Shown here: one piece after another, positions 45,824-54,359 of the stretch
Position numbering within the stretch: the stretch's first letter is position 1
How the letters are laid out: each line of letters starts with the position of its first letter
Assembly (NCBI GenBank): GCA_030156665.1
Contig: JASGMB010000001.1
Coordinates: 24,208 to 88,207, forward strand
Direction: 5' to 3'
Source of the DNA: Clostridiales bacterium
GTDB taxonomy: Bacteria > Bacillota > Clostridia > SK-Y3
Length of the DNA stretch: 64,000 nt
Program-made: the position numbers and the translations under genes
The notes under the pieces: model-generated
What the model was told of the DNA's origin: nothing
What the model saw: only the letters and a program-made list of their open reading frames with translations
The model's database searches: none

Positions 45824-46561
45824 TTATAAAATCATTCCACCTCCCACATTAATGACCTCATTGGTGATGTACGATGCTTCATCAGAAGCTAAAAATGCTA
45901 CGAGATTTGCCACATCTTCCGGCTTTCCGACTCTCCCCATCGGAATTTTACTAATCATAATGTCCCATACTTTTTCCGGTACTCCTCTTGTCATATCGGT
46001 CTCTATAAAACCAGGACATATGGCATTTACCGTTACATTTTTTGAGGCTAACTCTCTGGCAGCAGTTTTGGTGAGTCCCACTACCCCTGCTTTTGATGCA
46101 GCATAGTTTGCCTGTCCGATATTACCCAACCAGCTAGCTGACGCAATGTTAATGATTCTTCCATATTGTCTCTCTCTCATTAATTTCGCAGCAGCCTGAG
46201 TACAATAAAACGTACCTGTTAAGTTTACGGCAATCACCTGATCCCATTGTTCCTGTGTCATTTTGTGCAGCATGCCATCCCTGTTGATACCGGCATTATT
46301 GACTAAAATATCAATATTTTCAAAGTTTTCTAATGTTTCTTTAAATAAATTATCCACATCTTCCTTTGCAGCTATGTTGGTTTTTACTGCTATAGCTGTG
46401 CCACCAGCTTTCTTGATTTCCCTACAGGTCGTATTGGCATTATCAATGTCAATATCGCTCACTACAATTTTTGCCCCTTCTTGAGCCAGTTTCACGGCAA
46501 TTCCTTTTCCGAGTCCCCTCCCAGCTCCTGTAATAATAGCAACTTTATCTTTTAATCTCAT
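45824..46561 (-). CDS. SDR-family 3-oxoacyl reductase (FabG/PhaB-like)
   Basis: Short-chain dehydrogenase of 245 residues: TGAGRGLGKGIA nucleotide motif, NNAG, catalytic Ser (IASAS), YAASK and the ending VGGGMIL. The sequence style fits FabG or acetoacetyl-CoA reductase. No fatty-acid synthesis genes adjoin; it is packed between Hbd and the CoA-transferase, so it probably acts on a hydroxyacyl-CoA or free hydroxy acid of the (R) series. The substrate is inferred. Confidence 0.9.
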   Translation of the reverse strand: MRLKDKVAIITGAGRGLGKGIAVKLAQEGAKIVVSDIDIDNANTTCREIKKAGGTAIAVKTNIAAKEDVDNLFKETLENFENIDILVNNAGINRDGMLHKMTQEQWDQVIAVNLTGTFYCTQAAAKLMRERQYGRIINIASASWLGNIGQANYAASKAGVVGLTKTAARELASKNVTVNAICPGFIETDMTRGVPEKVWDIMISKIPMGRVGKPEDVANLVAFLASDEASYITNEVINVGGGMIL

Positions 46562-46591
46562 AGTGAATAACCCCCTTCTTTCAATTTTTGT

Positions 46592-48163
46592 TTATTTTAA
46601 TAATGCTTTTAAACCAAACGGTCCTTCTTCAAATATTTTTGAATTCATTACTTTTAAATCTTTATCAATTAAAGGCGTAAATTCCATTTGATCCAGAATA
46701 TCCCGCTGCAAATCTGCACCCGGTGCAATTTCTACCAGAACCGGACCTTCTTTTCTCAATTCAAATACAGCCCTTTCTGTAACAAAATGCATCTTTTGAC
46801 CTTTTTCTCTAGCCAGTAACCCATTATAGGATATCTGGCTAACTTTATTGACTAATTTTTTTATGTTTCCTTCCTTTTCTATATTTAACTTTCCATCGTT
46901 AAAGTTGACTTCTAAACCCTTGGCAGTAAATGTGGAACAAAAGATAACATGTTTCGCATTTTGGGTGATATCTATAAATCCACCGGAACCTGTACATCTG
47001 TCCCCCATCTTTGTTGCATTTATATTCCCTTCACGGTCCATTTCACCAGCTCCCATGAAGGTAAAATCAACCCCTGCACCATTATAAAAATCCATCTGTG
47101 CATCATGGGTAATCATCGCATATAAATTTTTACCTATGCCAAAATCTATTCCCCCTGCTTGAACGCCACCGTATATTCCTGATTCAACTGTAATCATAAT
47201 ATCATCAGTTATGCCTTCTTCTGCCGCAATTGAGCCAATTACATCATTGGGTATACCTGTACCTAGATTAATAATGGCATCTTTTTTAAGTTCTATTACA
47301 GCTCTTCTTCCTATTACTTTTCTTATGGATAAGGGAAGCGGTTTGATACTACTCATCGGAACTCTTATATCACCACAATATGCAGGATCAAAGTACCATG
47401 AAGAAGTTTGTCTATGATCTTCCATCGGGTTTTCACAAACGACAATAGCATCTACAAAGACCCCAGGAACTACCACCTGCTTCGGATGCAGTGTCCCTGT
47501 TTGAGCCACTCTTTTTACCTGAGCAATTACTTTTCCTCCAAAACGCTTGGCAGCTAAAACTGCAGGAAGAACTTCAAGCTTCATAGCTTCTTCTTCGGTA
47601 GTGATATTCCCCATTTCATCTGCTGTCGTACCCCTGATTAGAACTACATCAAGCGGTATAGCATTGTAAAAAAGATATTCTTCTCCTTTTAAATGAACCA
47701 CATCTATAATATCAGGAAGGTCTTTGGTTTTTTCATTCATCTTTCCTCCCTCTATTCTGGGATCTATAAATGTTCCCAACCCCACTTTCGATAATTTACC
47801 GGGGAGTCCACAAGCCATTGACCGGTATAATTGGGCAATCTGTCCTTGTGGCACACAATATGCCTCCACCTTATTATTGGTTATCATCTCCATCCATTTT
47901 GGTTGAAGTCCCCAGTGAGAACCAATAATTCTTGTTACTAGTCCCTCATGAGCTAAATGCTGAATCCCAAGTTTTCTATCACTTTGTCCAGCAGAGTGTA
48001 ATAAAGTTAGATTTTTAGGTTTTCCGGTTTGTAAAAAACTATTTTCTATTGCCTTTAGCACAGATTCTGAGGCACTCACCAATGTCATAGCAACAGTAGC
48101 AATTGTGTCTCCATCCTTGATCATTTCCACAGCTTCTTTACTGGAAATAAATTTTGCTCTCAT
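46592..48163 (-). CDS. Family I acyl-CoA:acid CoA-transferase (propionate/acetate/ketoacid type)
   Basis: Fused alpha-beta CoA-transferase of 523 residues (YdiF/Pct-like). The catalytic glutamate lies in ITVESGIYGGVQAGG; GTGIPNDVIGSIAAEEG and FMGAGEMDREGNINATKMG are conserved. It moves CoA between acetate/acetyl-CoA and a short acid. The start is ATG 48163 after AGGAGTG (the frame runs on to 48217). Its upstream gap contains a TTGGGATCGATT site and a TTGACA box, so it may have its own promoter. Confidence 0.9.
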   Translation of the reverse strand: MRAKFISSKEAVEMIKDGDTIATVAMTLVSASESVLKAIENSFLQTGKPKNLTLLHSAGQSDRKLGIQHLAHEGLVTRIIGSHWGLQPKWMEMITNNKVEAYCVPQGQIAQLYRSMACGLPGKLSKVGLGTFIDPRIEGGKMNEKTKDLPDIIDVVHLKGEEYLFYNAIPLDVVLIRGTTADEMGNITTEEEAMKLEVLPAVLAAKRFGGKVIAQVKRVAQTGTLHPKQVVVPGVFVDAIVVCENPMEDHRQTSSWYFDPAYCGDIRVPMSSIKPLPLSIRKVIGRRAVIELKKDAIINLGTGIPNDVIGSIAAEEGITDDIMITVESGIYGGVQAGGIDFGIGKNLYAMITHDAQMDFYNGAGVDFTFMGAGEMDREGNINATKMGDRCTGSGGFIDITQNAKHVIFCSTFTAKGLEVNFNDGKLNIEKEGNIKKLVNKVSQISYNGLLAREKGQKMHFVTERAVFELRKEGPVLVEIAPGADLQRDILDQMEFTPLIDKDLKVMNSKIFEEGPFGLKALLK

Positions 48164-48229
48164 TTTTTCACTCCTATCTATGCAGTAATAAATAACCATC
48201 TTGAGGAAGTGTGTCAATACAATCTTAGC

Positions 48230-48246
48230 AAATTGGGATCGATTTT
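48230..48246. promoter_or_regulatory. Candidate LacI-type operator O1, upstream of the CoA-transferase
   Basis: AAATTGGGATCGATTTT on the plus strand. The same TTGGGATCGRTT core occurs on the minus strand at 49999-50012 and 50135-50149. It is 67 bases upstream of the CoA-transferase ATG and just upstream of a TTGACA box. Confidence 0.45.
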
Positions 48247-48261
48247 AATAATTTGTATAAA

Positions 48262-49905
48262 TTAATAATTACAACTTTTTTGAAATGTATCATTATAGTA
48301 TTGTTTAATTATTTTTTTGCTGATTTTGCCATTGTTTGTCCTCGGCATCTCATTAATAAATTGAACATATGCAGGAACTTTATATTTAGCTAATTTTTGT
48401 TTTACCCATTCTTTAACCTCTTCTTCAGTAAGACTGTATCCCTCATTAGTTACTATAACTGCTTTTACTACTTCACCGTATACCGGATCGGGTACTCCTA
48501 TTACGGCAACTTCTTTAACCGCAGGATGGGTATATAAAATATTTTCAACTTCAAAGGAATATATCTTTTCTCCTCCTCGATTAATCATATCCTTTTTTCT
48601 ATCTACAATGTAAATATATCCGTCATTGTCAAACTTAGCAAGGTCACCCGTCTTAAACCAACCATCTTCTGTGGCTTTTTGATTGCTATTCCAATATTTT
48701 TCCAAAACTACAGAACCTCTTATTAAAAGTTCTCCAACACTATTACATGGACATTCCATTCCTTCCTCATCGATAATTTTTATCTCAACCCCAGGTATAG
48801 GTACACCGGATGAGCCCATTTTATTACTTCCGTAAACATCTGTTGGGAATATTGTTGCAGGAGAACTTGTTTCTGTAAGACCATAAACAGTATGGAAAGC
48901 CGTTTTAGGAAGCCACCTTTTTATTTTAAATAAAACTTCCGGAGGCATATTCGCACTACCACAAGCAGCTTTTTTCAAACTTTCTAGTGCTGCAAAGTTT
49001 TGAGATTGCTCAAGAAGGAGTATAAATACTGTTGGAGAACCGTGCAGAAAGGTTATTTTTTTCTCTTGAACTGTTTTAAGTACTTTTTTTGCATTAAAAT
49101 ATGGTTGAAGATATATTGTTCCTCCAACATGAACAAATAAACATAAGAGTGCTGCAAGACCTGTAATGTGAAATATAGGAATCGCAATAACCGTGCTATC
49201 TTCAGAACTTAAATCAAAAATTCTTTTATAACTTATAACACCATGTAAAATATTAAAGTGAGATAATAATGCCCCTTTAGGAACTCCTGTCGTACCTGAT
49301 GTATACATGATAGCTACAGGGTCATGTATTTGCGGTAATCTAACATTTTTATCAAAACTACCCTTTTTATTATATAATAATTCTATTTTTTTTGCGTTAA
49401 TGTTATTTTTATTATCACCGGTGATGATAAAGTGTTTAATTTTAGTAAAACTGATAATATCTTTGATATTTTCCCACCACTGTTCATTTAAAATTAGAAC
49501 TTTTGCACCGGAATCTTTTAAGAAATAACTTAATTCTGTACTTTTTGCTTTAGTGCTTAAAGGTACTGAAATCGCTCCCAACTTTGCTATAGCATAAAAA
49601 GCCACACAAAAGTCGATGCTATTCACTAACAACAATGCTACCCTATCACCTTTTTTTACGCTATACATAGTAAATAAATTAGATGCAAAAACATCTACTA
49701 ATTCTTTAAATTCTTTATAGGTTATAATTTGATTATCTTCGACAAGCGCCTGTTTATCCGGAAATAATTTGACAGTGTTAACAAGGCTCATATATAAATT
49801 ATCTGGCGCATCGCCAAACATCTCTATTTCCATATTATTATATATTTCTTTTTTCATATCGTTAACAATATGAAAAGGCCAAAAATTAACCCCCATTAAG
49901 CTCAT
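48262..49905 (-). CDS. Acyl-CoA synthetase (class I adenylate-forming)
   Basis: ATP-dependent acid:CoA ligase, 547 residues. ANL motifs: IMYTSGTTGVPKGA (P-loop), VYGLTETSS (A5), WFKTGDLAKFDNDGYIYIVDRKKDMINRGGEKIYSFEVE (A7-A8) and the C-terminal Lys in NNGKISKK. It would activate the imported acid. Start ATG 49905 after GGAAGG. First gene of the operon, reading away from the LacI regulator. The acid specificity cannot be read from sequence. Confidence 0.91.
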   Translation of the reverse strand: MSLMGVNFWPFHIVNDMKKEIYNNMEIEMFGDAPDNLYMSLVNTVKLFPDKQALVEDNQIITYKEFKELVDVFASNLFTMYSVKKGDRVALLLVNSIDFCVAFYAIAKLGAISVPLSTKAKSTELSYFLKDSGAKVLILNEQWWENIKDIISFTKIKHFIITGDNKNNINAKKIELLYNKKGSFDKNVRLPQIHDPVAIMYTSGTTGVPKGALLSHFNILHGVISYKRIFDLSSEDSTVIAIPIFHITGLAALLCLFVHVGGTIYLQPYFNAKKVLKTVQEKKITFLHGSPTVFILLLEQSQNFAALESLKKAACGSANMPPEVLFKIKRWLPKTAFHTVYGLTETSSPATIFPTDVYGSNKMGSSGVPIPGVEIKIIDEEGMECPCNSVGELLIRGSVVLEKYWNSNQKATEDGWFKTGDLAKFDNDGYIYIVDRKKDMINRGGEKIYSFEVENILYTHPAVKEVAVIGVPDPVYGEVVKAVIVTNEGYSLTEEEVKEWVKQKLAKYKVPAYVQFINEMPRTNNGKISKKIIKQYYNDTFQKSCNY

Positions 49906-49998
49906 ACAGCTAACCTTCCTTCTATTTGTTTGCTAAATATAATCTTTCTTTAGGAAATAATTTTATAAAAATATAATGAATAAAAAATTTAGAGTTTG

Positions 49999-50012
49999 TG
50001 CAACCGATCCCA
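49999..50012 (-). promoter_or_regulatory. Candidate operator O2 upstream of acyl-CoA synthetase
   Basis: Minus-strand TTGGGATCGGTTGC, about 95 bases before the acyl-CoA synthetase start. One base differs from O1/O3 in the core. Confidence 0.45.
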
Positions 50013-50134
50013 ATAATATCATTAAAAACATAAAATTATATAACACAAATAATTATTGACAGAAATTTGTTATCAAGGAGAAAAAATAATTGTACAGAAT
50101 TCTATAATGACATCAAAACAGAAATAGTATTTCT

Positions 50135-50149
50135 GAAATCGATCCCAAA
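50135..50149 (-). promoter_or_regulatory. Candidate operator O3 upstream of acyl-CoA synthetase
   Basis: Minus-strand TTTGGGATCGATTTC, identical to O1 over TTGGGATCGATTT and 136 bases from O2. Confidence 0.45.
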
Positions 50150-50518
50150 TTTATAAATAAAATAACTTACTACAACTTAAATACATTTAAAATAGACCAG
50201 TAACTTATAAAGATATGTATTCTATTACATATTATTGTAATAACATTGCTGTGATGTTTATTAACATTATGTTTAAATTATAATCACCTAAATAAGTTTT
50301 TACAAATACGGTAACTTTAATTTTACCTTTTTTATCTTTTTATTATTCTTATTTACTCTTATATGCTTCATTTTTCTAATTTTTTCTCTTTTTCAGGTTT
50401 TAAAATAATAATTGATATAAAATATGTTATGTATAAAATATAGGCTTATATTGAATTATTGGGCTATAATATGATATTATCATTATTAAATAAGTATAAT
50501 TTATTGAACAACCATTGG

Positions 50519-50547
50519 TACCGATTTCACTTAATGCTAAATCGGTA
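50519..50547. promoter_or_regulatory. Inverted repeat upstream of the LacI-family gene
   Basis: TACCGATTT (50519-50527) and AAATCGGTA (50539-50547), a perfect 9-base inverted repeat 64 bases before the regulator's start. The half site CGATTTCA recurs in O3. Possible autoregulatory operator. Confidence 0.5.
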
Positions 50548-50610
50548 ATCCTAAATTTTATATTATTTTGTTGATATGTATTGAATAATGATATAAGGAC
50601 GGATGAGTAA

Positions 50611-51621
50611 ATGAAAAAAATTACTATTAGCGATATAGCAAAAATAGCAGGTGTATCGCGCTCTACAGTTTCAAGAGTACTTACTAATAATCCGAATGTT
50701 AACCCTAAAACGCGAGAAAAAGTAAGAAAAGTAATAGATAACTATAATTATTCTCCCAATTCCTTAGCCAGAGGATTAGCCCTTGGGAAAATAAATGTTA
50801 TTGCTTTGATTATTGGAGACATTAGAAACCCGTATTACGCTGAATTAACATGGGTGATTGAAAATATATTAAACCAAAACGGTTATATGGTTGTACTTTG
50901 TGATAGTGAATACGATATAGAAAAAGAGGAATTATATTTGAAAGCTGCAAAGCAATATGGCTTTGCAGGCGTTATTATGACATCTGCTATGGAAAGTGAT
51001 AATTTAAATGCACTTCTAAAATCTATGAATTGCCCTGTCTTACTTTTAAATAGATATATTAAAGCTTTTGAAGGAGATGTGGTAATACTTGACAATTTTG
51101 CAGCTGGGTATATTGCAACACGGCACTTAATTGAATTGGGACACACTGAAATTGGTTTTTTAACTGGACCTGTCAACTCCTCCTCTAGTATGGAAAGATT
51201 TAATGGATATAAACATGCATTAGAAGTATTTGATTTCGAGTATCATGAAGACTTTATAACGCATGGAGATTTAAAAATGGAAACAGGGCATAAATACGGG
51301 TTATCATTGCTAAAAAAAAGCAATAGACCTACAGCAGTATTGGCAGGTAATGACCTTATGGCTATTGGAATTATGGAAGCATATAAAGCAAATGGAATGA
51401 CAATTCCCGACCATCTTAGTATAGTTGGTTTCGACGATATACCTATAGCATCGATAGCAAGTATTAACCTAACTACCATAAGACAACCCTTCAATAAACT
51501 AGGAAATATAGTTTCAGACTTGATATTAAAGAGAATCAATAATGAAACTTCGGAATATAAAAAAATCATAGTAAATCCTGAATTGATAGTCAGAGGAACT
51601 ACAAAAGCATTAAATTCATAA
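50611..51621 (+). CDS. LacI-family transcriptional regulator
   Basis: A 336-residue repressor-type protein. The N-terminal LacI helix-turn-helix is TISDIAKIAGVSRSTVSRVLTNN, with hinge YSPNSLARGL, followed by a periplasmic-binding-like effector domain (ALIIGDIRNPYYAE, TGPVNSSSSMERFNGY, AVLAGNDLMAIGIMEAY, IVGFDDIPIA, TTIRQP). RBS AAGGACGGATGAG. It reads away from the liv/acyl-CoA operon, of which it is the obvious candidate regulator; the effector may be a sugar or another small molecule. A HAD phosphatase gene follows on the same strand. Confidence 0.92.
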   Translation: MKKITISDIAKIAGVSRSTVSRVLTNNPNVNPKTREKVRKVIDNYNYSPNSLARGLALGKINVIALIIGDIRNPYYAELTWVIENILNQNGYMVVLCDSEYDIEKEELYLKAAKQYGFAGVIMTSAMESDNLNALLKSMNCPVLLLNRYIKAFEGDVVILDNFAAGYIATRHLIELGHTEIGFLTGPVNSSSSMERFNGYKHALEVFDFEYHEDFITHGDLKMETGHKYGLSLLKKSNRPTAVLAGNDLMAIGIMEAYKANGMTIPDHLSIVGFDDIPIASIASINLTTIRQPFNKLGNIVSDLILKRINNETSEYKKIIVNPELIVRGTTKALNS

Positions 51622-51731
51622 TAAATGGTTCCATATGATAAATTAATTATATTGTAATTTTTCCATGAATTCAAACAGGATAAATGTATGATTGGTTGGC
51701 ACATAATTTAAAAAACAGGAGAGAAAATTTT

Positions 51732-52373
51732 ATGATTCAAAATGTCATTTTTGATTTTGATGGTACTTTAATTGATACAAATGAACTAATTATACTATCA
51801 TTGTATGAAACTGTCAAAAACGTTCTGCATAAGGAAATAAGCCAGCATGATTTAATACCTGTATTGGGAAAACATCTAGAAGCACAAATGAGATATTTTT
51901 CTGAAAAAAAATATAAAGAAATGATTTTATATTATAAAAACTATTATAGAATACACCGAGACAGAATGATAAAAAAATTTCCGGGAACGAGTGACTTATT
52001 AAAAAAGTTAAAGTTTTTGGGATGCAAAATAGGAATTGCTTCGGCTAAAGGACGTAGTGGAATTCTTCATGGGTTGAAACGATTCGATTTAAATCAATAT
52101 GTTGACTGCATTATAAGTGCTTACGATGTTGAAAATAACAAACCACATCCGGAATGTATCTATAAACTAAAAGATTATTTTCAATGTAAAAATAAAGATA
52201 TGCTTATCATTGGAGACAGTCCTTATGACATTTTATGTGGTATTAATGCACAAATAAAAACAGCACTTGTATCGTGGACGATATTCCCTAAAGAACGATT
52301 TGAAGGTATTACGCCCGATTATATCGTTAATGAACCTTTAGATATCATTAAAATTGTAACAGAAACAGTTTAA
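51732..52373 (+). CDS. HAD-superfamily hydrolase (PpaX/phosphoglycolate phosphatase-like)
   Basis: A 213-residue phosphatase. HAD motifs: DFDGTLIDT (I), IASAKGR (II), Lys in NNKPHPECI (III) and IIGDSPYDI (IV), with a helical cap between I and II. ATG 51732 follows AGGAGAG; the frame extends upstream to 51684 without a ribosome site. It lies 110 bases after the LacI gene and is probably co-transcribed with it. Substrate unknown; the closest well-known types are pyrophosphatase PpaX and phosphoglycolate phosphatase. Confidence 0.88.
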   Translation: MIQNVIFDFDGTLIDTNELIILSLYETVKNVLHKEISQHDLIPVLGKHLEAQMRYFSEKKYKEMILYYKNYYRIHRDRMIKKFPGTSDLLKKLKFLGCKIGIASAKGRSGILHGLKRFDLNQYVDCIISAYDVENNKPHPECIYKLKDYFQCKNKDMLIIGDSPYDILCGINAQIKTALVSWTIFPKERFEGITPDYIVNEPLDIIKIVTETV

Positions 52374-52375
52374 GT

Positions 52376-52408
52376 GACAGTAGGTGCCTATTGCCGACAC
52401 CTACTGTC
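52376..52408. terminator. Hairpin between converging HAD and DUF6514-like genes
   Basis: GACAGTAGGTG and CACCTACTGTC form an 11-base stem with an 11-base loop, directly after the HAD stop. There is no T-tract, so termination strength is uncertain. Confidence 0.6.
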
Positions 52409-52415
52409 TGCAATA

Positions 52416-52745
52416 CTAAAATATACCTACAATATCTTCTAATACATTGCTTAATCCTACTGGTGTCACAGTATGATGCGCTAGTTTTTCTACTAGCTTT
52501 TCCATTTTATGTTCACAGCAGTATATATTTTCTATTAATTTATGTTCTATATATGTATTGTTATCTTTCATTAATTCTTTTTTTACTATTTCTACACCAT
52601 AAGCTTTTCCTTGATAGCTTTGTTCCTTATCTATCAAGTCATTTTCAACAATATAATATTCAAGGTGAAGCTCTTTTAAGTTATTCGACAAAAATGTTCC
52701 ATCATTATTGATGTTTACTGTAGCTTGAAGTTTTTTATTAAACAT
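52416..52745 (-). CDS. Small clostridial protein, DUF6514-like
   Basis: A 109-residue soluble protein. EYYIVENDLI...YGVEIVKKE and the ending TVTPVGLSNVLEDIVGIF resemble the clostridial DUF6514 family, which I recall but cannot verify here. Function unknown. ATG 52745 follows AAAGGGGTG; the GTG at 52754 is in that site. Confidence 0.7.
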   Translation of the reverse strand: MFNKKLQATVNINNDGTFLSNNLKELHLEYYIVENDLIDKEQSYQGKAYGVEIVKKELMKDNNTYIEHKLIENIYCCEHKMEKLVEKLAHHTVTPVGLSNVLEDIVGIF

Positions 52746-52932
52746 TGAAAACACCCCTTTTGAAAGTCTTAGACGATATCTAAAAACTTATGTATAAATT
52801 TGAAATACTAAAAGATAAGCTTTTGTCATGCCTTATTATACAGTAGCTTTTCCGTTTTTACCAGAAAAAAATATCGCAACTTTCAGTTAAATTCAGCATT
52901 TGCTGACAAACTTCAAGCAGATTTGGAAAATA

Positions 52933-52994
52933 TTTTGTCGTATTTTATTAATTATAAGGCTATTATGTAAATGAAAAGTTTTTATACGACAAAA
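52933..52994. repeat. Inverted repeat TTTTGTCGTAT/ATACGACAAAA
   Basis: Perfect 11-base inverted repeat with 40 bases between arms, in the gap between the TIM-barrel gene and the DUF6514-like gene. Each arm resembles a Spo0A box (TTTTGTCGAA) with changes at the end. Confidence 0.45.
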
Positions 52995-53033
52995 AATTAC
53001 TTCATATAAATAAATATATCGTTGTTCACTTGT

Positions 53034-53819
53034 TTAAATGAGAGTTGCCAAGTGATTTCTAGATTCTATAATTTGATGCATATGTCTAAAATTTTTTCTG
53101 TATACCTCTATAAGCAAATCTCCTTGATAATTATTTTGTTTTAATGTGTGTATAATTAATTTTAAATTAATTTTCCCTTCTCCCGGTAGAAGACACACAT
53201 GCTCATGATCTGCATCATTAATGTGTACATTCACTATTTTATCTTTCATAACATTGATATATTCTATAGGGTTTACACCCGACTTATTTGCTTGTTTTAT
53301 ATCTAGCGTAAATTTAAGATTATCTGATCTAATATATTCCATAGTTTTTTCAATAAAATCCGGGCTTCCTGACTGACACCAATAAACATTTTCCCATGCT
53401 AAAACAATATTTTTCTCTCCAGCAATTTCTGCTAATTGATCCATTTCACTTGCATAATTACGAAAATTAAATGTATCGGTAGTTGCCTCTTTTCGATTTC
53501 CATGGAAAGTAAAATATTTTGCACCGAGAATATGAGCTGCAGTTAAAGCTTTCTTAAAAGTTACAAGGGCATCCAATTTTCTGCGACGATATTCTGAGAA
53601 AAGAAAAGGTTCATATACACTGCAAAAAGCATGAGCTGAGATAACTTTTAATTCAAATTTATCGATCTGCTCTCTTAAATATTTACAAAACTCTACTTCA
53701 TACTCACTATATGCCTCCATAAATACTTCAATTTTTTTAAAACCTAACTCGTATATAACTGACAGTGTACTTTCTGTAGCCATTGGATAAAAACAGGCTG
53801 TAGATATGCCAATGTCCAT
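53034..53819 (-). CDS. Xylose-isomerase-like TIM-barrel protein (sugar phosphate isomerase/epimerase family)
   Basis: A 261-residue AP-endonuclease-2/sugar-isomerase-like barrel. Metal-ligand positions are visible: Glu in IVLAWENVYW, Asp in FTLDIKQANKSG, His in VNVHINDADHEHV and Glu in DLLIEVYR; HGNRKE is also conserved. Members include isomerases, epimerases and endonuclease IV relatives; the length and GEGKINLK motif favour the isomerase/epimerase group. Substrate unknown. Monocistronic. Confidence 0.87.
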   Translation of the reverse strand: MDIGISTACFYPMATESTLSVIYELGFKKIEVFMEAYSEYEVEFCKYLREQIDKFELKVISAHAFCSVYEPFLFSEYRRRKLDALVTFKKALTAAHILGAKYFTFHGNRKEATTDTFNFRNYASEMDQLAEIAGEKNIVLAWENVYWCQSGSPDFIEKTMEYIRSDNLKFTLDIKQANKSGVNPIEYINVMKDKIVNVHINDADHEHVCLLPGEGKINLKLIIHTLKQNNYQGDLLIEVYRKNFRHMHQIIESRNHLATLI

Positions 53820-54039
53820 TGTAAACCTCCTATAATAAATGATTTAACTGATTCAATTATAATATATTTTATTTCTTTATACTACTATATCCAACAATTC
53901 ATATCATATAATGAATATAGAAAAAACTATACGTTTAAAAGAGGCTTGGAAATCATTTGTACTTGAAAAAACATAATATTTTATGTTAACATAGAAAGGA
54001 AACTTAGTTTACGCTCATATGATTTCAAGGGGGGATACT

Positions 54040-54300
54040 ATGAACAGTACCATCCGTAAAATATTTACTACCATAAATAGTATAGGTCAATTACCAAAAA
54101 AGATAATCGTACATGGTCTTCAATTAGCTAATGGCTTACTTATTGTTGCACTCATTTTATTTTTTATTAATAGCAGTATCTATAACTTTGATTACAATAT
54201 AACTTTTATTACATTTGTAATGGCAAAAACAGGTCTCACCATTTTTGCAGAGGCAATTATAGGTGGTTTGTTGGTAGATTATTTTATAAAAAAAGTATAG
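54040..54300 (+). CDS. Small two-helix membrane protein of unknown function
   Basis: An 86-residue protein with two hydrophobic segments (about 28-45 and 55-80) and basic ends. No family recognised. The frame is open from 54019, but AAGGGGGGATACT precedes the ATG at 54040. It has a strong terminator and is the only plus-strand gene in this stretch, so it is probably real although its role is unknown. Confidence 0.72.
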   Translation: MNSTIRKIFTTINSIGQLPKKIIVHGLQLANGLLIVALILFFINSSIYNFDYNITFITFVMAKTGLTIFAEAIIGGLLVDYFIKKV

Positions 54301-54333
54301 CGATACTCATCTTGGTGTATCGCTATACTTTTT
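54290..54333. terminator. Bidirectional terminator between the small membrane protein and secF
   Basis: AAAAAGTATAGCGATAC and its exact inverse GTATCGCTATACTTTTT form a 17-base stem with a 10-base loop; A- and T-tracts serve both directions. Confidence 0.9.
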
Positions 54334-54359
54334 TATATACCATAATATTTATTGATAAC

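Larger units (their letters stand above)
49906..50610. other. 705-base divergent control region
   Basis: Very AT-rich region between the acyl-CoA synthetase and lacI-type genes, with no plausible ORF. It contains two TTGGGATCGRTT sites (minus strand) and one TACCGATTT/AAATCGGTA inverted repeat. TATAAT-like boxes occur at 50103, 50465 and 50495, but I could not match -35 boxes with confidence. Confidence 0.6.

Noticed and set aside
43733..49905. Butyrate-forming (butyryl-CoA) operon
   Set aside because: Thiolase and Hbd are present, but crotonase, butyryl-CoA dehydrogenase and EtfAB are missing, and the presence of an importer and acid-activating enzymes favours degradation.
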